From contig NZ_CP066775.1 in the NCBI RefSeq assembly GCF_009754905.2, forward strand, positions 620,001 to 684,000: a stretch of DNA of 64,000 bases, given 5' to 3'. Each line of letters opens with the position of its first letter. Within the stretch, counting starts at the first letter, position 1. Below are positions 53,919 through 62,182 of the stretch, in pieces. Both the position numbers and the translations under genes were made by a program. The notes beneath the pieces are model-generated. The model ran no database searches and had not been told where the DNA came from. It saw only the letters and a list, made by a program, of their open reading frames with translations. This DNA comes from Mucilaginibacter ginkgonis (GTDB lineage: Bacteria; Bacteroidota; Bacteroidia; Sphingobacteriales; Sphingobacteriaceae).

Positions 53919-55076
53919 CTACCAGAAAGTTGGTTTATTGTTAACACCACGCAAGGTACAGTCTGCACATTCATGTGTGGTAGCGATGTATCCCGTCAGC
54001 GGGCTTCCATATCCCCTAAGCGGGATCAATAAATTTGTATAAATAAACTCCTCTACCGGCCTGCGGCCCCCCATCGCGACGAAGGGAATCGAATCTTCAG
54101 AACACTCAAATTGTCGGTTAATAATATAATTGGCGGGCAATTGGGTTTTATTAATAAAAATACGCGTGGCGCTTACAGTGCCTGCGCTTATGTACCCAAC
54201 TACAACTTCTGCCGGGTCATTGGTGTTATGAATATTGCCGCTCAATACAGAGGGCTGAGCGTCAAAAATGCTGCCCAGTTGTTCTGTGTTTTTCTTTAAG
54301 TTGGTCCAAAAATCAAATGCCTCTTTAGTTAACGCGTATTGCTTAACCAACGTGCTGTATCTTATACCCAATTTTTCAGAATCATAAGAGATAGTAGTTA
54401 TAGGATTCTGAAAGATAACATCCTGCGTTAGCTTGGCAGATGAAGCCAGGTTAATGAGCGTAGAGTTTGCATTAGCCCAGCAGGTATATATTTCTTCTGC
54501 AGCAGGGCGGCTGACGACAATATTGACACCGGTTTTTAAAAACGACTCTGAAGCAGAATGAAATTCCCAGGTTTCGGCGTATGAATATTTGTAATAAGTG
54601 GTAGCATTTTGCGTATCATGTGTATTCGCGTAAATAGTTAATTTATCTGGTGCTGCTTTCCAATTAATGCTATCTATAGGCGGTGAAATTTTTGCTTGTA
54701 CATAATCCGACAGGTAGGCTTTACCATCGGCAGTTTTGATACGCAATCTGTATTTAGCGCTCGCGGGCAAGGGATGATTAACGGCATAATACCGGCCCTT
54801 TCCCATAGCGGTAAGATTATAATTGGCACCGGCATCATTCTCAACAGATAATTGCGCGTTAAGCTCTGGCTTTATCGATACTGTATCTGTAAGTTTAACC
54901 GTCCTGCTCAGCTGTATAAGCGTACTATCGGCACTTACGTTGATCAGACCCTCAACAACCAGGCTGTTTGTCGTTGCAGACGAAACCGGCGGCACATACG
55001 CCTGCCTGCATGCAGTAACCGTCAAAGCCACCACAGCAAATAATAAATTGCGATATGTAGATAGTTTGATCGTCAT
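53919..55076 (-). CDS. DUF4249 lipoprotein, second copy
   Basis: The 385-residue lipoprotein has the lipobox LTVTAC in its leader. The domain shows SLVVEGLINVSADSTLIQLS, IKTADGKAYLSDYVQAKIS, PSVLSGNIHNTNDPAEVVVG and a C-terminal CADCTLRGVNNKP. It abuts the preceding DUF4249 gene directly (0 nt) and is clearly its paralogue, with long matching blocks across the whole length. The cysteines of CADCTLRG are conserved in both. DUF4249 proteins occur beside TonB-dependent receptors and are thought to be surface partners, as SusD is for SusC. The ligand is unknown. Confidence 0.88.
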   Translation of the reverse strand: MTIKLSTYRNLLFAVVALTVTACRQAYVPPVSSATTNSLVVEGLINVSADSTLIQLSRTVKLTDTVSIKPELNAQLSVENDAGANYNLTAMGKGRYYAVNHPLPASAKYRLRIKTADGKAYLSDYVQAKISPPIDSINWKAAPDKLTIYANTHDTQNATTYYKYSYAETWEFHSASESFLKTGVNIVVSRPAAEEIYTCWANANSTLINLASSAKLTQDVIFQNPITTISYDSEKLGIRYSTLVKQYALTKEAFDFWTNLKKNTEQLGSIFDAQPSVLSGNIHNTNDPAEVVVGYISAGTVSATRIFINKTQLPANYIINRQFECSEDSIPFVAMGGRRPVEEFIYTNLLIPLRGYGSPLTGYIATTHECADCTLRGVNNKPTFW

Positions 55077-56240
55077 TTACCAATAGGATGGTTTTGCTTT
55101 GGTGCCACGTAAAGTGCAATCTGCACAAATGGGTGGCGCACCAATTATGCCCTGTGCAGGAAGGTTAAAGCCACTTATGGGTATCTGCTGATTGGTAAGA
55201 ATATATTCCTGCACCTCATGGATACCGCTTAATGGGTTATAGTAAAGCAAAGAATCTGTTGCACAGTGATTTGGATCTGCCTTGTGGTAAGATATCGGAA
55301 GCTGCGACCTGTTAATGAAAATACGTTGGGTGGCCTCTGTTCCGGCAGTAACGTAACCTACCACAACCTCGTTGGCATCATTAATATTATGTATATTACC
55401 ACTTAGTACAGAGGGTTGCGCGTCAAAAATGCTGCCCAGTTTTTCAGTGTTTTTTTGCAGGTTGGTCCAAAAGTCGAATTCCTCTTTTGTAAGCACACGT
55501 TGTTTCACTAAAATGCTATACCGCACGCTTATTTTTTCGGCGTCAGAAGGTATAGTGTTAACCCGATTTTGATAGATGACATCCTGTGAAAGTTTGGCTG
55601 ATGATGCCAGATTAATCAAAGTTGACGAACTGTTAGACCAGCATGTGAAGATGTCGTCGGCCGGCAAATTTCTTGTTACTATGGTGCTGCCAACCACTTT
55701 TAACTGTGATTGAAAGGCAGCATGAAATTCCCACGCATCAGTATAGTCATATTTATAGTAAGTGCTGGCCTTATTAGGATCATGTGTAGTTGCGTATATC
55801 TCAATCCGGTCAGAGAACGCCTTCCATGATACACTATCAATCGGTGGTGATATCTTTGCCTCCACGTAGTCTGACAAATAGGTCTTGCCGTCTGCAGTTT
55901 TAATACGCAACCTATATTTACTGGTGGATGGTAGGGGATGTCCGGTTGCATAATACCGCCCTTTGCCCAGCGATGTAAGGTTATAGGTTGCACCGGCATC
56001 ATTCTCAACAGACAATTGCGCGTTAAGCTCGGGTTTAACAGATGTGGTGTCTGTCAATTTTACCGTTCTGCTAAGCCTGATGACGGTACTATCAGCACTT
56101 ACGTTGATCATCCCTTCAACAACTAAATTGTTGGTTGTCCCGCCAACCGGGGTCGGCGGCACGTAGGATTCTTTACAGCTGCAGATCATCGCAACAGCCG
56201 TCATGAAAATTAACCCTGCTTTTAAACTTTTGATCTTCAT
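55077..56240 (-). CDS. DUF4249 lipoprotein, first copy
   Basis: The 387-residue lipoprotein has the leader ending MICSC (lipobox). It matches the 53919-55076 protein closely: NLVVEGMINVSADSTVIRLS, LRIKTADGKTYLSDYVEAKI, PSVLSGNIHNINDANEVVVG and ADCTLRGTKAKPSYW. It lies 2 nt after the TonB receptor gene. The two copies differ most in the middle (about 170-215) and in the region before the C-terminus, where ligand contacts may lie. It is expected to sit on the outer membrane with the receptor. Confidence 0.88.
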   Translation of the reverse strand: MKIKSLKAGLIFMTAVAMICSCKESYVPPTPVGGTTNNLVVEGMINVSADSTVIRLSRTVKLTDTTSVKPELNAQLSVENDAGATYNLTSLGKGRYYATGHPLPSTSKYRLRIKTADGKTYLSDYVEAKISPPIDSVSWKAFSDRIEIYATTHDPNKASTYYKYDYTDAWEFHAAFQSQLKVVGSTIVTRNLPADDIFTCWSNSSSTLINLASSAKLSQDVIYQNRVNTIPSDAEKISVRYSILVKQRVLTKEEFDFWTNLQKNTEKLGSIFDAQPSVLSGNIHNINDANEVVVGYVTAGTEATQRIFINRSQLPISYHKADPNHCATDSLLYYNPLSGIHEVQEYILTNQQIPISGFNLPAQGIIGAPPICADCTLRGTKAKPSYW

Positions 56241-56242
56241 TC

Positions 56243-59002
56243 TTAAAATTTGATATTGAAGTTTATAAAAGGGATAGGGTTGGCAAATATGGATAGCTTA
56301 TAAGCATTTACAACTCCGTTTTCTTGTAAGAAATATGTTGAATAAGCGTTTTTTCGCCCCGTTAAATTATACACGCCGAATGACCAGGAATTATGAAAGC
56401 GCTGATGCACTTTATGATTACCATCTATGTTGAAAGAAAGGTCTGTACGGAAGTAATCAGGTATGCGGTACTGGTTACGGTCTGAATATAAAATTCGCTG
56501 TCCGCCGTCATAATAAAACCGCGAAATAGGCAATGTTATTGGCCGGCCGGTACTGTATGTGGCGTTTAAGGACATGCTGTATCTGTGCTTAAACCTGTAA
56601 TTACCCGTAAAATTTACCGCGTGTGGTTTGTCAAAATTAGCAGGGTAATACGCGCCGCCGTTTATTAATGTACCGAGAGAAGGATCATCTTGCCGCAGGA
56701 AGGTACGGGAGTAGGTATAGCTTAGCCAGCCGTTTAATTTACCTGCGGTTTTCTTCACAAAAAATTCAACACCGTAGGCTTTGCCTTGCGTTGGTAAAAC
56801 ATCAGTTTCAATGTGGTGGTTTAAGACCAAAACCGCGCCGCTTTTATAATCGAGATAGTCTGTGAGTTTTTTATAGTAAACCTCTACTGACGTTTCAATG
56901 GTATTGTTCTCCAGGTTTTTGTACAAGCCTAATGATAGTTGCTGGCCAAATTGCGGTTTAATATTAGGATCACTCAGCTGGTAAACATCAGTTGGAGAGA
57001 TAGCTGTCGTATTTGACAGCAAGTGTATGTATTGTCTTAAAGTATTGTAACCTGCCTTTACAGAAAAGTTATCGCCAAACGCATATCGCGCAGATAGCCT
57101 TACTTCCGGGCCGTGATAGGTATTGATGACCTTGCCGCTGCCGTAAGTTGTGCTATTTAGCAGGTTAACGGTTTCCTTCGGCAAATTTGGCGCATAATTA
57201 TTTACCGTATACGGCCCCAGGAAATTATAAAGCGAATACCTTACACCCGCGTTAATGGTAAAGTTTGGCGTTATGTCGTACTTATCGCCAAGGTATAAGG
57301 CGCTTTCTAACGCCTGCTCTGGCGGCACCACATCGGGCGTCAGCAATGAAGCAGACCCAAGAGGCTGATTAGAACCGGGATTAAGTTTGTAATAGATAGA
57401 GCTAAGGCCGAAACCTACAGTATGCTTAGGATTTGGATAATAAGTGAAATCGGCCTTAAAATTAGACTGATTTATGTTGAAGTTTAGGTTGTAGGCATTA
57501 ACCGGGTTTACATCGCTTTTAACGTTATAATCATAACGGTCATACCCCGTGGTTAATACACTGTATAACTTGTTGTTGTAATTGTGTTTCCATTTTAAAG
57601 CGATGTTTTTATTGTTATAACCGTAAGCTGTATCGCTGTTTAATTTAAAATTGTCGTGGCTTAAGTAACTGGTCAGGTACAGGTCGTTCTTAGCATCAAT
57701 TTTATGGCTTAGGTTGAAACTTACGTCATAGAATGATACCCGGCTATTCCTGTAATCGCGCGGGAGGGTGCTTAAAAGCCAGTTAGCATAAGTTGTACGC
57801 GCACCAAAGATGAAAGATGTGCGGCCGGAGTCTATAGGTCCTTCCAGGTTTATACGGCTGGTTATAAGACCTATGCCTGCAGATCCTTCAAACTTCTTCT
57901 TGTTCCCTTCGCGGTCTGTAACATCCAATACAGAAGACAGCCTGCCTCCGTACTTCTCCGGGATGCTGCTTTTGTACAATTCTATATCCTTAACAATGTC
58001 GGGGTCAAAGGCAGAGAAAAATCCAAAGAAATGCGACGGATTATAGATCGTCATATCATTAAGTAATATCAGGTTCTGATCTGCCGCGCCGCCGCGAACA
58101 TTGAACCCAGTGGTAGCTTCGCCTACCGATTGTACGCCCGGCAAGGTGAGCACAACACGTAACACATCAGACTCTCCGAATGCTGTTGGCACCTGCTTTA
58201 TACTTGATATATCTAAGCGGTTTACCCCAAGTTCTGTACTGCGGACATTTGCTACCCGTTCTGAAGATATTTTTACTTCCTTAAGGGTGGTTACCTGTTC
58301 TTGCAGGTCTATATCCAGTTTGCCATCGCTGTAAAGCGCAATTTGCCGGCGCGCGTCTTTCATGCCAATACCCTTAATTACAAGGGTGTGCATACCACGG
58401 GGCAGTGTAAAGCTGTAATACCCAAATTGGTCTGATGCCACACCCGCCTTCAATTCGGGTACATAGATACTGGCACCAACTATTGCTTCCCCTGACTTTA
58501 CGTCGCGGAGATAACCTGCCAGTACAGCATTCCCCGTTTTAAACTCATTGGTTTTGAGGCCAATGTCATATGTTTTGTTGGCGGTTGTAGCTACCACTGT
58601 TTTGCCGCCATCGGTCATTGAATTATTTAGCGTTGAAATATTCGCACTTTGGGCAGGCTGTTTAAAGCCGGCAGCGCCATAACTCTTAGCCAATTGCGTA
58701 ATAATGATCTTTCCTTTAGTAAGAAAGACACGTTTGCCGTCAATAGCGAAATTGTAAGAAGTGTTTTTGAACACTGTTTTAAGAACACTATCTACCGGTA
58801 ACGCGTTGGCAGTAAAGGTTACCCGCAAACTATCCATTTGGATAGGGTCATAGAAAAATTTATAAGCGGTTTGGCGTTCTATCTCGGTTGTAAATTGCTT
58901 TACGCCCGCATTATCGAATTTAGCAGTAACTACGGCCACCTGTGCAGAGGCAGCAGCATTCTTAAAAATGAAGAAAAGCATGATCAGGTAAAATTTCTTC
59001 AT
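56243..59002 (-). CDS. TonB-dependent receptor with STN and carboxypeptidase-regulatory domains
   Basis: The 919-residue protein has a signal peptide (1-20), then an STN domain (about 22-100: FTTEIERQTAYKFFYDPI), a CarboxypepD_reg-like domain (about 163-240: AGYLRDVKSGEAIVGASIYV), a plug (about 250-360, FNVRGGAADQNLILLNDMTI and KYGGRLSSVLDV) and a 22-strand barrel ending in Phe (PFINFNIKF). An STN domain usually means signalling through a FecR-type anti-sigma factor, but none is in the window. It is the second gene of the operon, overlapping the upstream gene by 4 nt. The substrate is unknown. Confidence 0.93.
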   Translation of the reverse strand: MKKFYLIMLFFIFKNAAASAQVAVVTAKFDNAGVKQFTTEIERQTAYKFFYDPIQMDSLRVTFTANALPVDSVLKTVFKNTSYNFAIDGKRVFLTKGKIIITQLAKSYGAAGFKQPAQSANISTLNNSMTDGGKTVVATTANKTYDIGLKTNEFKTGNAVLAGYLRDVKSGEAIVGASIYVPELKAGVASDQFGYYSFTLPRGMHTLVIKGIGMKDARRQIALYSDGKLDIDLQEQVTTLKEVKISSERVANVRSTELGVNRLDISSIKQVPTAFGESDVLRVVLTLPGVQSVGEATTGFNVRGGAADQNLILLNDMTIYNPSHFFGFFSAFDPDIVKDIELYKSSIPEKYGGRLSSVLDVTDREGNKKKFEGSAGIGLITSRINLEGPIDSGRTSFIFGARTTYANWLLSTLPRDYRNSRVSFYDVSFNLSHKIDAKNDLYLTSYLSHDNFKLNSDTAYGYNNKNIALKWKHNYNNKLYSVLTTGYDRYDYNVKSDVNPVNAYNLNFNINQSNFKADFTYYPNPKHTVGFGLSSIYYKLNPGSNQPLGSASLLTPDVVPPEQALESALYLGDKYDITPNFTINAGVRYSLYNFLGPYTVNNYAPNLPKETVNLLNSTTYGSGKVINTYHGPEVRLSARYAFGDNFSVKAGYNTLRQYIHLLSNTTAISPTDVYQLSDPNIKPQFGQQLSLGLYKNLENNTIETSVEVYYKKLTDYLDYKSGAVLVLNHHIETDVLPTQGKAYGVEFFVKKTAGKLNGWLSYTYSRTFLRQDDPSLGTLINGGAYYPANFDKPHAVNFTGNYRFKHRYSMSLNATYSTGRPITLPISRFYYDGGQRILYSDRNQYRIPDYFRTDLSFNIDGNHKVHQRFHNSWSFGVYNLTGRKNAYSTYFLQENGVVNAYKLSIFANPIPFINFNIKF

Positions 59003-59730
59003 TTGGTGTTGTTTATGCTGTCGTAATAAGAAACGGCACTTATCAACGCACGTTCTTTGTCTTCTTTAAATTTTATGTTACGAGATTTGAGATATGCGTT
59101 TATCTCTTTTTTACGCGTTTTAAACAGCGATGTAACGTCACTTATATTGCTTACGCCGGTATAGCGGCCGTTGGCGAACACGTAAAATTCTGTCTTATAT
59201 TCATAAACATTCCCGGCTTCAGAGATACCGCTAATTGCCTGTACAACCATTTTTCTTTTAACAAGCAACCTGCTTTGGCCATTATACAGTTCATCGAAGT
59301 ATCCTTCCATTTCCGCATTGCCGGGGACCGTTATGAAGTGGTGTCCGCTTAGGTCTACAGCCGCTACACGATGCTCTATAAAGCTGTAATCAGAAAAACT
59401 ATCATACCATAAGGCTGCAAATTCGTCTTTAAACATATCATACTTTAATGGCACGTTGGTATATAAAACACCATCATAAACGATGCTGCCTTTCACCCAG
59501 CCCGCGTTTAAAAAGTATGGGCTTCCTTTAACATAGGCGCTGTTAGGATCATAAGCCCTGCCGTTATATAAACCAGATTGGTGGCCAATCTCGGAATGGT
59601 ACTTTGCTATCAGCCTGTTCCTGGTGAGATTGTTTGCAGAACTATCCGCGGTTACAGATTGAGCTAACGCCGAGGCAGAAATACAAAATGCCAACGCACA
59701 AATTTGTGTTATCCGTAAAAAGCGAATCAT
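58999..59730 (-). CDS. Exported hypothetical protein heading the TonB-receptor operon
   Basis: The protein has 243 residues from the ATG at 59730; a longer start at 59769 is less likely because a signal peptide begins here (MIRFLRITQICALAFCISAS, then ALAQS). The mature part is beta-rich: GSPYFLNAGWVKGSIVYDGV, LYTNVPLKYDMFKDEFAALW, GYFDELYNGQSRLLVKRKMV, ending with a charged helical tail. No family is recognised. Its stop overlaps the TonB-receptor start by 4 nt (ATGA), so it is translationally coupled and probably part of the same system. Confidence 0.78.
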   Translation of the reverse strand: MIRFLRITQICALAFCISASALAQSVTADSSANNLTRNRLIAKYHSEIGHQSGLYNGRAYDPNSAYVKGSPYFLNAGWVKGSIVYDGVLYTNVPLKYDMFKDEFAALWYDSFSDYSFIEHRVAAVDLSGHHFITVPGNAEMEGYFDELYNGQSRLLVKRKMVVQAISGISEAGNVYEYKTEFYVFANGRYTGVSNISDVTSLFKTRKKEINAYLKSRNIKFKEDKERALISAVSYYDSINNTK

Positions 59731-59905
59731 TTTCTTAGGAGTATAATTAATCCAATGTATACAATACATTTTATTGCACGCCCATTACTGTGTAAGAAAG
59801 TTATTACAAAGGTGGTTGCGATGCCAACATGGGAGGATTTTAAATGGATTGACCCATCGAATAGCCATAAAAAAACCTCTTGGCAACACCAAAAGGTCTT
59901 TTGAG

Positions 59906-59979
59906 TGATCTCATCAGGATTCGAACCTGAGACCGACAGATTAGAAATCTGTTGCTCTATCCAGCTGAGCTATGAGACC
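59906..59979 (-). tRNA. tRNA-Arg (anticodon UCU)
   Basis: The minus strand folds into a full cloverleaf: acceptor GGTCTCA with TGAGATC (one G-T), D arm AGCTCAGCTGGATAGAGC, anticodon stem ACAGA/TCTGT with loop TTTCTAA (anticodon TCT), and T arm with GGTTCGAATCC. The discriminator is A; CCA is not encoded. It decodes AGA/AGG arginine codons. Confidence 0.96.
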
Positions 59980-60232
59980 ATTGGTATTTAACCACTCTGC
60001 GCCAAATGTGCGCCAAATAGTTACCGGCCCAAAGATAGTCACAAGCGACGACTTCACAAAACACACTTACACAACCTTCAATACCGTGGTTGTGTAGCGT
60101 GTAATAATTTTTTGCCCCGCAACAAAACTCAGTCAAAATTTAGCCGCATTTACACGAGGGCATAGCTAAGATCCAACCACAAGGACTAGGTTCAGCGACT
60201 CTGAAATGTTCAATCCTTCATTGATGAAAAAT

Positions 60233-60321
60233 TGTCGCTGCGGCGCTTTTAAAGCAAGCAACTTGGGAAGTACTATGAATGCGCTAAGTGTAAGAACCGG
60301 TCAGCATCTACATTAAAGTAA
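60233..60321 (+). pseudogene. Possible zinc-ribbon transposase remnant
   Basis: One frame reads NCRCGAFKAS and, after a frameshift, another reads KQLGKYYECAKCKNRSAST then a stop. Together they resemble the N-terminal CxCG...CxxC zinc ribbon of ISXO2/IS1595-like transposases. No catalytic domain or inverted ends are visible nearby. The 500-bp gap (59980-60479) between the tRNA and tolC holds nothing else that can be supported. Confidence 0.25.
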
Positions 60322-60479
60322 ATAAAATCTCAAAGTTGTTCATGGCCATGTTGTATGTCTCCAATCTCATTCAAAATGGCGTTTAAATTATTCTTACTCC
60401 AATTAGGTGATTCGCCTTATTAACCCAAACTAAACCAATTGGTTATAGTTCTATAAAACCTGTAAACACAACAAGGCTT

Positions 60480-61919
60480 ATGAAAATCTCTACTTCTGTA
60501 ATTAATGTCCTATTCGCAATATTCTTTCTTGCACCAATTTACTGTAAAGCACAAACAGACACCACCGCGCAAGTGCTTACCTTATCGCAGGCCATAGATA
60601 GCGCGCTAACTAATAACCTAAACGTTAAAAAGGCGCAGTTTGATGAAGGTATAAATGACGCGAACCTTACGCTGGCTAAAGCTGCCTTGCTGCCATCTAT
60701 CACCGGTACGGTTGCCGCTTACAAGGTATTTGGCCGTGTGCTCGACCCAACAACCAACACATTTACAGACGCCTCTGTTAAATTAGCCCAGGGAAATTTA
60801 TATGCCGATGTTACGCTGTTTCAGGGTTTTCAACGCATTAACCAGATAAAAGCGAATAAGTATTTGCTAGAAGCCGGTAAAAACAATACCCGCAAGGTAA
60901 AGAATGACCTGGTGCTATCTATTTTGACCACCTATCTGCAATTGTTGTCCAACCAGGAATTGTTAAAAGTAGCCAAACAGCAACTGATCGTATCGCGCGA
61001 GGAGTTAAGGCAACAGGAAAAGTTTTTCAAGGTGAAACAAAAAACCGTAGCCGACCTGGCTATGGCGAAGTCGGTTTACGCAGGCTCTGACCTGAACGTG
61101 ATCAATGCGCAGAATGAAGTAGAGCGAACATATTTGCTGTTGTCGCAGCTAATGGAGCGCAACCCGGCCCACAGATTTGTGGCCGTAAGCCCGTCTGATG
61201 ATGAGTTGAATATCCTTAATACCAGGTATACCCCTGCAGATATTTATACGCGGTCTTTGCAAAACTTTCCGGATGTGTTGCTCAGCCTTAACAGGCGATT
61301 GGCAACAGAGAAAGCAGTTAGCGTGGCAAGGGGAAAATTGCTGCCTACACTATCAATGGGTGGTACAATAAACACCAGTTACTCCAGTAATTTACGTACA
61401 AGTGTAACTACGCAGATAACAGGTTTGGCGCCGATAGGGGTGGTGTCTACCAGCGGCGACCAGGTGGTAACGCCCGTGTATCAAAGCAGCGTATTGAGCT
61501 TTGGTGAGCAGCTTAAACAGAATTTTAACCAGGCTGTAGGTTTTACATTGGTAATACCTGTGCTTAATGGTTTACAGTCGAGAGTGAATTTAAGAAAGGC
61601 TAAGATCTTGAATCAGGAAGCCAGGTTAGATGAACAGATCGTAAAAACTAACCTTAATAAAGTAATCAATGAAGCCGTTCTTGACCTTGAGGCCGCAAAT
61701 AAGAAATATAAGGCGGCCCAGGCCAACTTCACCTCGGCGAAAGAGGCGTTCAGCGCAATGTCCGACCGTTACACTGTAGGATTGGCAGACGGCGTAGATG
61801 TTTTAGTGGCAGTAACCGGCCGTAATGTTGCCGAGTTTAATGTGATACAGGCTAAGTACGACCTTGTTTTCAAAAGCAAGCTGATAGATTATTATCTGGG
61901 TAACCCTTTGAGCTTGTAG
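60480..61919 (+). CDS. TolC-family outer membrane protein
   Basis: The 479-residue protein has a signal peptide (residues 1-24). Two homologous halves of the OEP/TolC type follow, rich in long helices: VLTLSQAIDSALTNNLNVKK begins the first, QNFNQAVGFTLVIPVLNG and NKVINEAVLDLEAANKKYKA belong to the second, and the end MSDRYTVGLADGVDVLVAVT is typical. It forms the trimeric exit duct of an efflux pump or type I secretion system. The ABC exporter gene downstream is convergent, so the two are not co-transcribed, but they could work together. No periplasmic adaptor gene is visible before the window ends. Confidence 0.9.
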   Translation: MKISTSVINVLFAIFFLAPIYCKAQTDTTAQVLTLSQAIDSALTNNLNVKKAQFDEGINDANLTLAKAALLPSITGTVAAYKVFGRVLDPTTNTFTDASVKLAQGNLYADVTLFQGFQRINQIKANKYLLEAGKNNTRKVKNDLVLSILTTYLQLLSNQELLKVAKQQLIVSREELRQQEKFFKVKQKTVADLAMAKSVYAGSDLNVINAQNEVERTYLLLSQLMERNPAHRFVAVSPSDDELNILNTRYTPADIYTRSLQNFPDVLLSLNRRLATEKAVSVARGKLLPTLSMGGTINTSYSSNLRTSVTTQITGLAPIGVVSTSGDQVVTPVYQSSVLSFGEQLKQNFNQAVGFTLVIPVLNGLQSRVNLRKAKILNQEARLDEQIVKTNLNKVINEAVLDLEAANKKYKAAQANFTSAKEAFSAMSDRYTVGLADGVDVLVAVTGRNVAEFNVIQAKYDLVFKSKLIDYYLGNPLSL

Positions 61920-61973
61920 GGTTTTAGATCTACTTTAATTCGATCACTGATAAGTTCATTGTGAGTTATGTTG

Positions 61974-62138
61974 CTGTCACACCATGTGACAGTGTGTGAC
62001 ACTTTTTGGGTTAAAATTCGCGGACCTGTGACACTGACATACTTATGCACCCTTGATAAACAGGGCGTTACATCGCTGACAAAATTCTGTCAGATACTAA
62101 TAAGTAGGTATTTATAGAGAAAGTGTAACATGTGACAC
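61974..62138. repeat. TGTGACA repeats and palindromes in a convergent gap
   Basis: 61974-61992 is a hairpin CTGTCACA-CCA-TGTGACAG, and 62076-62093 is CTGACA-AAATTC-TGTCAG. TGTGACAC recurs at 61995-62002, 62027-62034 and 62131-62138. The gap between tolC and the ABC exporter otherwise holds no gene and no classical terminator. Confidence 0.8.
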
Positions 62139-62182
62139 CCGCGCCTCAACTGACGGATCAGCAGTTTCTTAAACCTCTAAAC

